DNA from: Cladobotryum mycophilum
Lineage: Eukaryota > Ascomycota > Sordariomycetes > Hypocreales > Hypocreaceae
Direction: 5' to 3'
DNA: 64,000 nt
NCBI GenBank assembly: GCA_036429605.1
Contig: JAVFKD010000002.1
Span: 1,798,001-1,862,000, forward strand
A program made the translations under genes and the position numbers. The notes beneath the pieces are model-generated. The model was not told the origin of the DNA. It ran no database searches and was given only the letters and a program-made list of their open reading frames with translations. Positions 37,436 to 49,640 of this stretch are shown here, piece by piece (the first letter of the stretch is position 1; each line of letters begins with the position of its first letter).

Positions 37436-37903
37436 TCAACCGGAGAATTCCCAGAGGGCAAAGAGAATGCCACCAATGAATAGCCATCCGGGCCAGAAGA
37501 GCAAAAGAATCAAAGAGTTGCCGCAGCCGAGAATAAAGACGGCAAACTCATAAAATAGTCTTGTACGGATGGCCTGCACCCGTTTCGAGTCCCAGACGTC
37601 GACGACTGCTTTGCCAGACGCGGAAAGCCCGCGGGTGAGGCCGAATCGTGTGGCGACAAGAGCATGCATGGCGAGAAACTTGCTGGCATAAAAAGTACCG
37701 ATGAGAATCGAATAAGCAATAAAGTATGCCCAGAAAAAGAGAAAAATCGAGACGGAACTGAGTCTTTTATGAGCTTTATGAAGTTGACGAAATTGGATCG
37801 GGAGAGACAGCGTCGAGCTAAGACGGCCAACTAGAGTGGTGTGGGGGTTGATTTTAACAGTCGGCCCCAATCGGGAGGCAGTCAGGAGAGCGACTTTATC
37901 CAT
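37436..37903 (-). CDS. Small membrane protein, 155 residues, function unknown
   Basis: Single-exon frame starting MDKVALLTASRLGPTVKIN at 37903. Two hydrophobic blocks, SIFLFFWAYFIAYSILIG and a long C-terminal one (FAVFILGCGNSLILLLFWPG, then WLFIGGILFALW), predict two or three membrane helices, with a basic loop between (WDSKRVQAIRTR). An upstream in-frame extension to 38032 exists but looks like untranslated sequence. It overlaps no other gene and converges with XAP5, whose end is 145 bases away. I do not recognise the family. Confidence 0.6.
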   Translation of the reverse strand: MDKVALLTASRLGPTVKINPHTTLVGRLSSTLSLPIQFRQLHKAHKRLSSVSIFLFFWAYFIAYSILIGTFYASKFLAMHALVATRFGLTRGLSASGKAVVDVWDSKRVQAIRTRLFYEFAVFILGCGNSLILLLFWPGWLFIGGILFALWEFSG

Positions 37904-39428
37904 TATTGTATATAAATTAAACAGTGTGGGGGCTGGATGCACAAAGAGCTGAGACTTTAAGTTTGATGAAGATGAAGGGTACCCTTGTTGGATATGAGAT
38001 ATAGGAGAGATATGAAACATGTGAAAGACCAATTGGTGCCCTTTTTATCTCATACAGATCGTGATCGATATGATGTGATGTTTATATGTTGGAAGCCATG
38101 GAATCTTGAGGGGGGCCCCCAAAACGCCGCTCTGGCATGATGTAAGTGATAAACACACCGAGCTTATCATAATTAATGCAGTGAATTGACCAACCAGAAT
38201 CACGAGATGTAGCAGATGCGAATGCAAGAGGAGATTATGAAACTCTCTTAGATGGGCCATAGTTTGGCACATTGCCAATTCACAGCGCATTACTCGCTGA
38301 TCCCCGCAAGAATAAACCCCCTCATTGAGCATTCTCTCCTCTGAATGGGAGAAGCTTATTGCCTTAGGGGGGGGGTGTCCCCTTTTACGAACCACGTGGG
38401 GTTCGTGATTCGTTGGATGAGCGTGGTTTGGGACAGGTTAGGTCAAGCGTTAAGGGGTCATGAGGGCGATTTTGGACTGCAGTGCTTTGAAGGGGAGGTG
38501 GAGGTGGATGAACTGCAAGTGAGACATGCATAGTCCAAGAGTTGCGGTCCTTTGAAATGCATATGCGAGGAGGAGGACGCGCGCGTTGGACATGATTGAT
38601 TGCTCTTTGAATTGCTGTCCCAAGTTTAGTAACCCGAAGAACCCCTTTATGAATATGCCTTTGTGGTGTTCTTTTTTTTTGTTATCTCTCTCTCTCCAAT
38701 AGTTAAAGTTTATATTGCATATCTTCTTGGTTATGATTGGAATGTTTCGTCACGTATCACATGCCAATTGAGTTTACACAGTATGAAAAACTCGTAAACC
38801 ATGACGATAGGTAGATAAGAGATTCATGGATAAGATTCATCTAAATTCTAGCTAGTAAATGGCACCTCCCACGTGTGCTCCGTTCTGCAGCACCGTTCGT
38901 CGACCCGAACAATTATGGGGGAGGCTTCCCCCGGCCGGGGTCCTTCGGTAGGGGATTGGGGGGACAATACGGGACGGACACGAAAAATGTCGGCAATTCA
39001 CGAAACGAATTGCGATTCAGCCAATGCGCTCTCGTTGTGTGCTCAGCTCTTGACTCGATTCGAAAGGAGACGAGGGCCAGGGTTTATGACGGTGAGCCTC
39101 AGGGACTCCTATTTTGTACTTGGGGGGGGGGATGTTTGCTCCGTATTTCACCGTTATTTTGGACGCTGAGCGGTGTGTGGAGGAATTGTCGGCAGACTCC
39201 GTTGGAATGGATGCTTTTTTGAAATGGTATCAGTTTGATGAATTCTATATCTATATCTAGTATGTGTATGGGTGAAACGCTAACAGAGACCCAGAGCAGG
39301 TCTTGTGACGGCTTGTTATACATCAAGTCTGACTGAAATCCCATATCATGGGGAACTCGAGCAGTGAAACTCTCAGTAATGTCGATCGATGAATCTGAAC
39401 CCAACACTTCTTGCATGGTAGATATCCA
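37904..39428. other. Intergenic with long G runs
   Basis: Contains a G9 run (38367-38375) and a G10 run (39122-39131), plus T-rich tracts. Open frames around 38873-39222 lack family features and are not called. Possible promoter of the small membrane protein at the left end. Confidence 0.5.
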
Positions 39429-40337
39429 TCAAAAGACTGCGCTTCCACCGTCCACAATGATGTCTGCGCCATTCATATACGAGCCGGCCCTGCTGCAGAG
39501 CATCACCACCACGCCCGCAATCTCCTCTGGCAGTCCCATCCTCCCCATGGGATTTCGCTCGGCCCATACCTTCCTCCCCGCCGCCAGGCCCTCTCCCTCG
39601 TTGAGTATCGTATCAATGTAACCCGGGCTGATGCTGTTGACCGTGATTCCGTAACGCGCCCACTCCGCGGCGAGCGAGCTCTTTAGCATCAGCAGCGCCG
39701 CCTTGCTGGTATTGTAAGCCGCCTGGGGTTGCGGGAAGCCGACCCTGTGGGCTGAAAGAGACGCCGTCATGATGATTCGCCCGCCTTTCCCTTGGGCTAC
39801 CATGTGGCGAGCGACCGCCTGGGCGCATATAAACGCTCCCGTGGTGTTGACGTTTAGGATCTGGCGCCATTCCCTCACGGGCATGTCCAACGCATGCGCG
39901 GCCCCGACTACGCCGGCGAAACACACCAGCATTTCTACCGAGCCAAACATCTCCACAGCTCGATTGACTGCAAGTCCAACGCGCACGTCGTCGGTGACGT
40001 CTGCGTGGTAGCTGAGTATCAGCGCGGCAGGGAAGTCCTCCCTCAACTCGTTGATCAGGTCAACCGAGTCCGTGGGGTGGAGGTCTATGATCATGAGGCC
40101 TCGAATGCCGTGCTGGAGCATGGCGCGGGCGACGACCAGGCCGATGGAGCCTGTTCCGCCGGTGATGACGGCATGCCCGGAGAGGGCGAAACGGCCGGCG
40201 GCGGAGTCCCGGGGTGCTCGGTAGGGATTGGTTTTACTTGTATCGGTGTTGCCATGGTCTCCTTGGGCGAGGGTCATCTGGGGGAGGATGCGTTTCGCGA
40301 GTTCGCTTCGCTCCTTGGCATGGTAATTCAGGGACAT
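39429..40337 (-). CDS. Short-chain dehydrogenase/reductase (sugar alcohol type)
   Basis: Intact 302-residue SDR. Residues 1-50 are a variable leader, then the NAD(P)-binding TGGTGSIG near residue 59, and MIIDLHPTD at the second strand, where an acidic residue suggests NAD preference. Next come LVCFAGVVG (NAG motif, altered), MTASLSAH (catalytic Ser) and AAYNTSKAA (YxxxK active site), and SPGYIDT. Resembles fungal D-arabinitol 2-dehydrogenase and L-xylulose-reductase-like SDRs, but the substrate is uncertain. Ends in the usual NGADIIVDGGSAVF, TGA stop. No intron and no lesion. It may be transcribed from the interval shared with the divergent Arf-like gene at 40922. Confidence 0.88.
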   Translation of the reverse strand: MSLNYHAKERSELAKRILPQMTLAQGDHGNTDTSKTNPYRAPRDSAAGRFALSGHAVITGGTGSIGLVVARAMLQHGIRGLMIIDLHPTDSVDLINELREDFPAALILSYHADVTDDVRVGLAVNRAVEMFGSVEMLVCFAGVVGAAHALDMPVREWRQILNVNTTGAFICAQAVARHMVAQGKGGRIIMTASLSAHRVGFPQPQAAYNTSKAALLMLKSSLAAEWARYGITVNSISPGYIDTILNEGEGLAAGRKVWAERNPMGRMGLPEEIAGVVVMLCSRAGSYMNGADIIVDGGSAVF

Positions 40338-40921
40338 TGTGCTTTTTCTTGTTCTAAGATTTTGAAATGTAGTTTCTATATTTTATTAAAGCCAACGATA
40401 AGCAACTTGTGTGAAGATGATAGTGATGAGACCAGGTACTGGATTCCGATTCATGCATTGTTTGCTATTGAGGAGGGAGTGCCAGAGAAATGTGTCCAGA
40501 GAAGGCGCCAACGACATCATCGCGCTTCCTCTCAATGCAGGATGTGTAAAGAGGCAGCACATCACCACATGTAGGCAAAAAGGCCATACAACGTATGCAT
40601 CGCCGGCATATTCGAAGCGATTCATTTTCGGAGTCGTGAAATTGGAGAATGCCTGGTTGTTCAATAGACCTGCACAGCCCCGCACCAATCCTGGCGGAGA
40701 TGGTTTCAATCACGGCCGCCTGGAAGTGGCTTCCTTGCTTCAGCTGGGGCATATCCAGTGCGAAAAACGGGTGCCTGAAGTCGCAATCGATTCATTGTCA
40801 AGGACACATTGCCTTTTAAGGGAACTATAAGACGAAGGGTTTTGGCAAGGTAATTTAAGGAGCTGTGCTAAACTTATTCACATTCACAAGTCTTCTCTGC
40901 TTTCTACAATACTCCGTTAAG
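40338..40921. other. Divergent promoter region, no gene supported
   Basis: Lies between the minus-strand SDR and the plus-strand Arf-like gene. Frames overlap on both strands, but none has a family signal. A near-copy of the TACTCCGTA motif is close to the Arf start. Confidence 0.5.
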
Positions 40922-42686
40922 ATGTTCCGTGAGTCACAAGAAACACCATCAAGATTCTGGATCTAACCGTCATTATTATCTAGAGATCAAGCAATGGTTC
41001 GGTGGCAAAAAAGAATATAGTGGCCTATTCTTTGGCCTCGATGCCGTTGGCAAAACAACACTCCTGTACAAGTTGAAACTCGGAGAGATTGTCACGACGA
41101 TTCCCACGATTGGCTTCAATGTCGAAACGATCCCATGTAATGGCTCCGAATTTACGCTCTGGGATGTCGGAGGTAACAGGATGTCAACTGAATGTACGCT
41201 GGTTTCTCTTAAGCTAATCTTGTCACCTTTATCTAGGTTGCGACAAAATACGACCCCTCATCCGTCATTACATTGGCAACGATCGATTCATTATCTTTAT
41301 GCATGACTGCACAGACCAGACGAGGCTAGACGAGGCCATCGCAGAGTTCCGATTTGCTTTGGAAGCCATGACCCAAGTCGAGGGACGGCACGTTTGGGTC
41401 CTTTTCAATAAGCAGGATATGCTACCTCTCGCTGATAGGGAACGCATCATCAACGAACACCGCCAAGTATATGAAGCAACAGCATTTCCGTATCGCCAAG
41501 TCTGTTCGGTAGAGTTTCTGGATCTTCCAGGGTTCAGTGCGACCACGGGAGACCGGATCCACGACCTTTTGCCAAGAATCAATGCAGTGCTCAACAACGA
41601 AGGGAAACCCGTGTCGAAACCTGATGTGAAATCTGATGCGAGGCAAGATCCCCCGACCAAGAAGGAAATCCTCCAGCCTCCCAGCCGAGAAGAATTGGTT
41701 GGGCGTATAAATGATCATCTGAAGGAAGCGGGTAGTGCCGAGGACTTCTTGAAATTGTTTGAGAGTGGCGATCTGCCTGCGTGGGACCATTTTACGCATC
41801 TTAGGGCAGGATATTGTGTAATGCTCGACTGTTTCGCGAATAAGCGTAACATCATCGCATGCTCTGACATATTCATTGAACATCTTGAACGCCTGCGAGA
41901 GAAGAATCCCCAGCGATTTCGGAACACTACTCACAGGTAGGTCGATTGCGAGGTCACGATAGAATCTAGTGCTAACCATATCGTAGAACCATGACCGTGT
42001 TCTGGCTCCTTCAATTACAGGTCGCTACGTTGCAATACCAAAAGTCCAAAGGATTGGAGAGCCTTCCATCTTCTGATGACTTTGGTGAAGTGCTTTTACA
42101 TGAACCAAGTCTTATGCATTCCGGTTTCTGGAGGGAATACTACACCAAAGACTTTCTCTTCAGCGCCGACGCACGAGACAAATTTCTACCACCAGACATC
42201 AAGCCTTTCCCCTCAATCATCAGCTCACCGCAAAAATCGCAACAGCCAAAGCTAGGAATTACACAGTCCATATACTTGACGACGGCACTCGAGGTCGTCC
42301 ACGAGACATTGACGTCTGGACAGAGGCGAGGAGAGATTATCAAGAACGCACTTCAAAAGCTTCAATCCAGGATTATCCAACTCCGAGCTGAGAGCCAAGA
42401 GACTGCGCCTTACTCTGAGACTCAGGCGTATTTCTGGATTCAATTCACCCATGCTGCCCTGAGCTCTCATGAAACCGAGCGGTCAGCTGTGTTGAGCCGA
42501 GAGCCTGATCAAAGAAGCAGCTCGTCGCCATCTGTCAATGTAGACAAGTTCAAAGAAATCTTCAAGATAACTGGGCAAGAATGGCGCGAGTATTATTCCC
42601 TTGCTTTGTGGGAAAGCGTCGGTGCTCGCATGGAGTTCAGAGTTCCAGACCTCAAGCCTCTTCCGCAATTCATCCCCGCGGCCTGA
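40922..42686 (+). CDS. Arf-like GTPase fused to a long C-terminal domain
   Basis: Four exons (40922-40928, 40984-41172, 41237-41936, 41987-42686) give 1596 bases and 531 residues. Residues 1-180 are an Arf-family GTPase: P-loop GLDAVGKTTLLYKLK, switch I TIPTIGFNVE, switch II WDVGGCDKIRPL and the base-specific NKQDM. Arf normally starts MG for myristoylation; here it is MFQIKQW, so lipid anchoring is absent or different. The remaining 350 residues are helical and unrecognised (VGRINDHLKEAGSAEDFLKL; WDHFTHLRAGYCVMLDCF; YFWIQFTHAALSS). A short region with Asp/Pro/Lys links the two parts. The first exon has only 7 coding bases. Splice joins are clean and there are no lesions. Likely a membrane-traffic regulator, but that is inference from the GTPase half. 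Confidence 0.85.
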
Positions 42687-43266
42687 AAGGAAACTATGAC
42701 TAACATAATAAATGAGCCATTTTATCTTACCCGAGTTCCGGGATGTAATTGACAAATTGATATAAATTCTCTGTCTTATATACCACACCTAGTTTGGTCC
42801 TAGGGTTGAGATGGTGGGTGTGATTGCAAATTGCAACCTATGAATAGCCAGGGTAAGGTTGCAATGCCGCTCTCACTGCCGGAAGTGTACAACGGTCGGT
42901 CTCAATTAGGCATATGTTCCTTTCCCTCGCCGGCCCGAGATCTCCTATTCATCTATAATAAGATAGTACTTTGCCCTACACCTCTTTCTGGCTCCATGAT
43001 TTATAAGAATTCATGTGTCTTAACGTCGATGGTGTCTGATTGGATCATGCCCCAGCCCACAGTCTCGGCTCAAAGGCTTTCCGCTTTGACCCCCACGTAG
43101 AAGTATCTAAACTTTCTCATTGCCTGCCTGGCACTTGATTTCGAGACGGGCTTGATGCCTCGGCACTCTTTTGTATTTTGAGAGTACTAATATCATGGAT
43201 AGAGTCCCTCTTTTAGGTTGCCGCTGCTAGTATTGGTGTTCATAGCCTCAGTTCGGTTCAGAAAAA
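42687..43266. other. Intergenic, no gene supported
   Basis: Separates two plus-strand genes. No feature other than ordinary AT-rich DNA. Confidence 0.5.
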
Positions 43267-43923
43267 ATGTTCAAACTGAGTCCCAAAACCCGGCAGGATG
43301 TTGACCTGGTCTACAACTACCACCGCATGCAAATGCCCGTCAAGCCCGCAGACGCCATCTTCTGTCTCTGCAGCCTCGACACGCGCGTAGCAGCCCACGC
43401 CGCGCAGCTCTGGCTCGACGGCCTGGCGCCCTACCTCATCTACTCTGGCGATTCGGGTGTCCTGACGGAGAGCCTCTTCAACAGGCCAGAGGCGGAGGTC
43501 TTTGCCGACATTGCGCGCAGCATGGGCGTGCCCAGCGACAAGATCGTCGTGGAGCCCCGGGCCAAGAACACGGGCGAAAACGTGCGCTTCACGTATCAGC
43601 TGCTGAAAGAAAAAGAGCTGCGCTTTGAGACGCTCATACTGGTGCAGAAGCCGTACATGGAGCGCAGGACGTACGCCACGTTCAAGAAGCAGTGGCCGGA
43701 CGAGACGACGGCATTTTCGGTCACGTCGCCGCAGATCGACTTTGGGGAGTACCCCAACGAGGACAACCCTCGGGATCTGGTCATCAACATCATGGTCGGA
43801 GACTTGATCCGGATTCGGGAGTATCCCGCCAAGGGGTTTCAGATTCCGCAGGAGATACCGGCTGATGTCTCGGAGGCGGGAGAGCGGCTTATAGCGGCTG
43901 GATATAACAGGCACTTGCCATGA
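43267..43923 (+). CDS. YdcF/SanA-like protein (DUF218)
   Basis: Intact 218-residue single-exon protein, stop TGA. DUF218 marks are DAIFCLCSLDTRVAAHAAQLWLD, LIYSGDSGVLTE, a MGVPSDKIVVEPRAKNTGENV block (the usual EPxAxNTxEN) and LVQKPYMERRTYATF. Bacterial YdcF and SanA relatives bind nucleotide-like cofactors or act in envelope barrier function; the fungal role is unknown. No membrane segment or signal peptide, so this form is probably cytosolic. GC-rich coding with the first ATG as start. Confidence 0.88.
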   Translation: MFKLSPKTRQDVDLVYNYHRMQMPVKPADAIFCLCSLDTRVAAHAAQLWLDGLAPYLIYSGDSGVLTESLFNRPEAEVFADIARSMGVPSDKIVVEPRAKNTGENVRFTYQLLKEKELRFETLILVQKPYMERRTYATFKKQWPDETTAFSVTSPQIDFGEYPNEDNPRDLVINIMVGDLIRIREYPAKGFQIPQEIPADVSEAGERLIAAGYNRHLP

Positions 43924-44143
43924 GGCTAAAATCGAAAGATGTTTCTTGTATTTATTTCACATGTGAAAAGGAATGGGAAGAAAAAAAAAAAAGGGAGGTA
44001 TTAATATGAGGAGGAGGAAGAGAAGATGGTGGTGAAGTGGGGGAGGGGGAGTACACTGGCGCCATTATTAAACATTACATTCGATAGTTGATTTAACAAA
44101 TACCCCTTCATATGTACCCCAACGACGGAAAACCAAGCTTGAT

Positions 44144-45749
44144 TCATTTTGCTTCTGAGCCTTGGATCGCTTTCTCAGCCGCTGCCTTGAGGAAACCTCG
44201 GAAGCTCTCTGGGGCGGACTCATCGTGCCCTTCCATCCATCGACATTCGACCGAAAGATGATCCACCCTAACGCGGACGGCCACCTTGAACCCGAATACG
44301 CACTTCTTCTCATCCGAGGCCAGGGCGCTCGTGTCCATCTCCACGTCCCTCTTCTTTTTCCGTCGCCATGCCCGGGCCCATACCTTGTCGGCCGCTCTGC
44401 CAACCCCCTCGAGCCTCTCCCTGTCCCACTGCCACGAGATCAGCTCCAGGGCGGCAAGGTCGGCGCTCAGGCTATCTGCAAAGTTACCAATGCTCTTCGG
44501 TAGGGGCGTCTTGACCACCACGTATTCCGTTATGGGAGGAAGGATGTTCCTTGACAGGGATGCTCTCGTGCCCCTCGCTACCTCTTGGGTCGGCCGCATG
44601 GGACGGAAGCTCCAGGCGATGGCCCAGCGGCGCGTCTTGTTGCCCTGGACAAACTCCGTGACGGCGTAATTGTCGACTCCGTTCTCTCGCAGCTTGTCGA
44701 TGATGTGGGTCAGGCTGGAGAGAAAGCCGACCATGGCGGTATACCACTGCACGCGCTCGCGCAGGACGAGCGATTCCCCCAGGATGCGGCCCACGAAGCC
44801 GACTTCTCCACCTTGCGTCACCATCTCGACCTTGGCGCCGGTGCAAGCCGTGAAGGGGGTCGGGACTTGTCTGTCGCGCTTTTGACCATGGCTGCTTCGG
44901 ATTCGTAGAAAGGGGGATTGGTCATGGTGAAGTCGATGGACTCGATGTTCAAGTCATCGATTGGTATGAGTTTGTCCTGTGGCCTGCGACCGACGACGCT
45001 GATGTGAGCTTCGAGGTTGTTGAGTTGAACATTTGCTCTAGCGCAAGCCAGACTCTTCTCATCAATATCTAACAATGTCAGAATCGGTGAATGACTAATT
45101 GGCACTGTCATTTGTTGAACTCACCCGTCGCAATGAAGGACCATGGTCTCTCAGTAGAGCCAAGTAGGGGATAGATACAGCTAGCACCGGTGCCGATATC
45201 TAATCCAAGCACCTTTCGGTCCGGACTATCGTATGACGTAGCATCCAGAAGGTCCTTCAACCACAGGATGTAATTATGTCTATTTGCAACCTGTGTTTGC
45301 ATATCAGCAATGCCCCATATGCCCAGGTAATCTCACTCACCGGCGGACATAGGCGATCATCTGGCAGATTGATTGCAAGGCCAAAATCTAGCTTCAATAG
45401 AGTCTTGGTAAGTTGCACCACCGCCTTTGGATCATTAAAGTCTAGGTCACGTCCCTTGATCCTATGCTGCTATCAGTATCCCACCGCAGACATGCATAAT
45501 AGGGTGAGGTGAGGTGAGGTGAGGTGTGGTGTGGTGTGATACATACACTGAAGAAAAATCAGGGTCAAGTCTGGCGAGCTCTTTAAAATCCGGTGACCTT
45601 TTGTATAATTGTCGAAAATAGTAATCTTTGGACTCGCGTGCTGATTGCGTTGGTGTTATGGAATCATGTCGCTCCCAGGGTCGAAGCTGTTTGTTACTTG
45701 AACGGCTATCATGACCAGCATGACTGTCGCGTTCGCGTGGTGGCTCCAT
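44144..45749 (-). CDS. METTL16/RlmF-type RNA N6-adenine methyltransferase, one frameshift
   Basis: Predicted SAM-dependent adenine-N6 methyltransferase, as in METTL16 (U6 snRNA and MAT2A mRNA) and bacterial RlmF. Exons are 45749-45547, 45461-45341, 45290-45125 and 45068-44144. SAM site VLGLDIGTGASCIYPLLG, then catalytic TNPPFYES (NPPF). The upstream RDLDFNDPKAVVQLTKTLL followed by LPDDRLCPPVANRHNYILWL is a strong family signature. One base is missing at G5 44855-44859. With it, the total is 1416 bases, 471 residues, and SRPPFTACTGAKVEM is restored. The rest of the C-terminus includes a basic stretch RRKKKRDVEMD, a possible RNA-binding or nuclear signal. Intron 1 carries GGTGA repeats (45502-45540). 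Confidence 0.9.
45502..45540 (+). repeat. GGTGA/GGTGT pentamer repeat in an intron
   Basis: About eight tandem 5-base units in intron 1 of the METTL16-type gene (first GGTGA, then GGTGT). It lies between donor and branch region on the coding strand. Confidence 0.85.
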
Positions 45750-46511
45750 GTTGTATGATCAATTCATTTGTTCATGTCTTTGGTGTATATAAAGTGTTTT
45801 TGCTTGGACTTTTGAGATGTCTGATGAGATTATTTAACGAGCCACAAGTGGTTGACGGCAGCCCATGAATACTCGTCGTTGATTATAAGAAGTAAACTTG
45901 TATGGCATGATAATGTAATTAGTTCATGACTAGGTATGAGGTAAGTTGGAGTCGCGATTTATGCAAATAATGCAATACAGCCATGCACTGGTTAGTAGGA
46001 TATGTCCTTACTACTAAGTAGTCCAATCGATTGAGCGATCGATCAATGAATCAAATGATCAAACAGCTGGAGCCTAAAGGTTAAATAGTCAAACGTTAGA
46101 CTATAGGTTAGGTCAATTGTTAATGCCGTGTACCTTGATGGTCTCGACATTTTCTATATTAACATCTAATTGGAATACATCTGCAATGGAGACTTTCAGT
46201 ACGAATTCTTCCAATTTCTATCTCTTTCTTTCATTTCTATAGATTTCTCACCTTTATCAGAATTCCCCTCACCCCTTCGGAACCCTCGCGTTTCCCTGCG
46301 TTTCCCTTGTTGCTGCGCTGTTCCCATCCTCATATTGTGTTCTTGATCAATAACAAGCAATTCCGCAGATGTTGGTTGATGTGCGGAAATTTCCGCCAGT
46401 AACGTCACCGGCGCGACGCAGCCAACGAATTTCTGCGCGCCAAAGACAAACCATGGATTTCCGTCCCGTTTCAATGGCGCATTTTCATCTTTAACAACAG
46501 CGCTGATCGCG
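45750..46511. other. Divergent promoter region
   Basis: Lies between METTL16 (minus) and FunK1 (plus). No gene, repeat or RNA recognised. Confidence 0.5.
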
Positions 46512-48901
46512 ATGACAGATCAGTCATCACGGGAGAAAATAATCGAGGAACATCCTATCAAGGATGGCCTCGACGCTTTTCGCGCCTCTTACAAATCTAT
46601 ATGTGAGAAGCAAGGCATCTCTCGGCCATTAGACGCTTTGGATCAACTCAGCCAACAAGGTAAGGAATCCAAAGGACATCTGCATAGGTGGTCCCCCTTC
46701 TAATTGCCTACAGACCTTCGAGATCTGGTGTTTGAGCTGCTCTTTTCCCTGCAAAAACTACCAGCCTCTGGCATTCTTCCTTCACGAACAGGCCGCGACA
46801 ATATCCGGAACGACCTCCTCAGACTCATATCTGCCGTCGCCTCCAACGACTTCGACTTCGGTTCCCTCGGACATCTCTTGGATGCAGTCCTCGCCGAGAC
46901 CCCTGATGATGCAGCCATCTGGCATCAGGTCTATAATGTCGTCACCGAATCTACCCCTCCCCTCGAATAATATCATCCTCACTCAAGCAAACACCGTGGA
47001 TACACAACACGAGCAGCTTCGCAAATTCGACCGAACATCGCAAATATGTGGATAATATTCTCAAGCAGGAGCTCGGCACTATGTATGTCGGCCTGCCGGA
47101 GTTTCACGACACTTATTTCGATATACCGAACCTAGAAACCGCATCCGAGGCAGTTTTCAACAAGTGCGAGGACGGCGATAACACCCTCTATGGCGACGAT
47201 GGGTGGAGTGGGTGGCCAGCAGATGCAAATCAGGACGCCGTCTTAATTTGGTTCGTGGAATTGATCGAGAAGCTAGTAATATTTGCGGAGGATTGCGTAT
47301 CTACGACATCAACCCATCAACAAAGACCATTGGCACAGCCTAATAAGCCGATTGCCGGCTCTACAGCGCAGCGAAAATTAGATATTGGGTTTGTCAACAA
47401 TCCAAAGGCTACAAAAGATTCAAAGTGCCATTGGTCGCAGATCCTTGTGCCAGGAGAACTGAAAAGTAACCCCTCTGCCGATAAACCTGCAGACGCATGG
47501 CTTGATATAGGGAGATACGCTAGGGAAGTGCTCGCTGCTCAAGATACCCGCCGCTTCGTGTTATGTTTCACCATTTGCGGATCTCTCATGAGAATCTGGG
47601 CGTTTGATCGACTGGGGGAATTGCATCTGCACAGTTCGATATAAATAAGGACGGGCAGCGTTTTGTGTTCACGATTCTTGGCTTCCTTTGGATGAACGAG
47701 CAGCAGCTTGGATTTGATCCGACAATCATCACATCAGGCGATAAGCGATTCATTGAGATCAAAAGAGAGGATCGAACTGAGCGTCTAATTATCGAAAAAT
47801 CGATGGGACGCAGGCCTTGCATTGCAGGCCGAGCGACAACCTGTTGGAAGGCCTATTACGAGAATGATCCACAAACCCCACTGGTTATTAAAGACTCGTG
47901 GCAGTTCCCAGAGCGCCAGGAAGAGGGAGAACTGCTTCAAGAGGCAACCGACAAAGGTGTAATCAATGTAGCCCGGCACTATTATCATGAAACGGTCAAG
48001 GTCCTCGGCATGGATGATGACGTTCGGAATAGTGTGCGGAAGGGGTTAGATATCAGCAAGGCAGAAAATTATCAACGTCGGCGTTCGAAGACACCAACGC
48101 CAGTAAACGCAAGAATAACTGACCTACGGGAAAGCGGTAGTTCTGCTGGACAGAAGCGATCCTCGAGTCAGACCGGCGCTCTTCTCCCCCTGGAAAACGA
48201 TCCCGTTCAGAATCTTCAATGGGGGTGATATAACGTCGAATCGAATCCATAGACGGGTGATTCTTCGCGATTACGGAACGCCTATTTATAAGGCGAGTTC
48301 TCGGGCAGCTCTGCTTAAAGCCCTAAAGGGATGTATCGAAGGGTACGAGTCCCTACACAAGGCTGGCTTTCTTCACAGGGATATCTCAATCTATAATCTC
48401 ATGGTAAATGAAGATGAAAACAACCCTTCCTGGCCTTCTTTCTTGATCGACCTTGATCTTGCCATAAAAGAGCAACGAGCGAGCGCTTCAGGGGCAAAAG
48501 GCAAGACTGGCACAAGAGCATTTATGGCTGTTGGTGTACTTTTAGGCGATCTGCATTCTTTTATGCATGATCTCGAGTCTTTCTTTTGGGTCTTGTTTTG
48601 GATTTGTATCCACTATAATGGTCCTGGCTTAGCTATTGGACCGACAAGGTTTGATCACTGGAATTATGAAAATGACCAAGATCTTGCTGATCTCAAGTTT
48701 GCTGCTATTATCGATGAGAGGACTTTTCTTGATCGTGCGGAACGGGATTTTACGCCTTATTATGAACCGTTGATACCATGGGTTAATAGACTGCGACGTG
48801 AAGTCTTTCCAAATGGTAAGATATGGAAGAAGGAAGACCGAAGCCTGTACGGTCGTATGAATAAAGTGCTAGAGGCAGCAACGAAGGCTGAAGAAGCTTA
48901 G
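46512..48901 (+). CDS. FunK1-type fungal protein kinase, four frameshifts
   Basis: Fungal-specific FunK1 kinase family (often expanded and linked to incompatibility or signalling). Two exons (46512-46659 and 46714-48901). The kinase core is visible as TPLVIKDSWQ (lysine of VAIK), FLHRDISIYNLM (HRD loop), FLIDLDLAI (DFG replaced by DLD, usual for FunK1) and GTRAFMAVGVL. Upstream, DRLGGIASAQFDINKDG followed by TILGFLWM matches the family's N-domain after repair. The frame is broken four times at G/C runs: C4 at 46954-46962, G5 47614-47618, C5 48186-48190 and G5 48221-48225. One added base at each gives 2340 bases, 779 residues, a normal size. The active-site residues look intact, so the gene may be functional if the slips are errors. 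Stop is TAG. Confidence 0.85.
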
Positions 48902-49640
48902 CAATACCATCATGGAAGAAGATTCGAAATCTCGGGAAGTGTGGGCAACCATCGGCAACAGGAAACAAGTGGCAACTATTGGCAACAGGGGGAACAAGTG
49001 GCAACATCAGCCATAACCAGCAACATCGGTAATAAAGAGCAATAATTAGAGAGATGAGCAATCGATAGAAACATGAGATACCCAGAGAAACCAGAAATAT
49101 AGAGAGTGAGGGATTGGTGTTGTAACCGCAAAAATATTCATACGTCACCCCGTACTTCCTCTAAATATTTAATCATGCACATACTCCTCGTATTTTCTTC
49201 ATGGTCAACTTCACTGCGACTCTATTGTACCTTGTTGACTTTTATTATAGTCTGTTAATCTCGTTTGTCTCGAGGTCGATCGACGCCGAATCGCACCCAT
49301 TCCGCCTCTGTGGCTAGTGGTGCTACTAATCGGAGCGGCTCTATTGCAACGCGACGAAGTCATCACGAAAATGCCGACTGCTTGATAAGTGAATTAATGA
49401 CTCCGACTCAAGGCGTAATTGGTACTCCTACACGAGGTAGTGCGGGATCTTAGAAGCGGTACTGTACTTCTCGAACTGGATCCCAAGTAGCCTCGCGTAT
49501 TGGATCAGAGGTGTAATGTTTACTCTTTTGGCCTACAGATCACTTAAATCACTAACTCATGCTTAAGAATTGAGACGAAGAAGACGAAAATATAGAGACT
49601 GAAAGTATAGAAGTGCGTACTCGTCGTGCGACTCCCTTTT
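48902..49640. other. Interval with a short open frame, no gene supported
   Basis: A 62-codon Ser/Thr/Arg-rich frame (49265-49453) could be a piece of an old protein tail; no family recognised. The GGPP-synthase relic follows. Confidence 0.4.
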
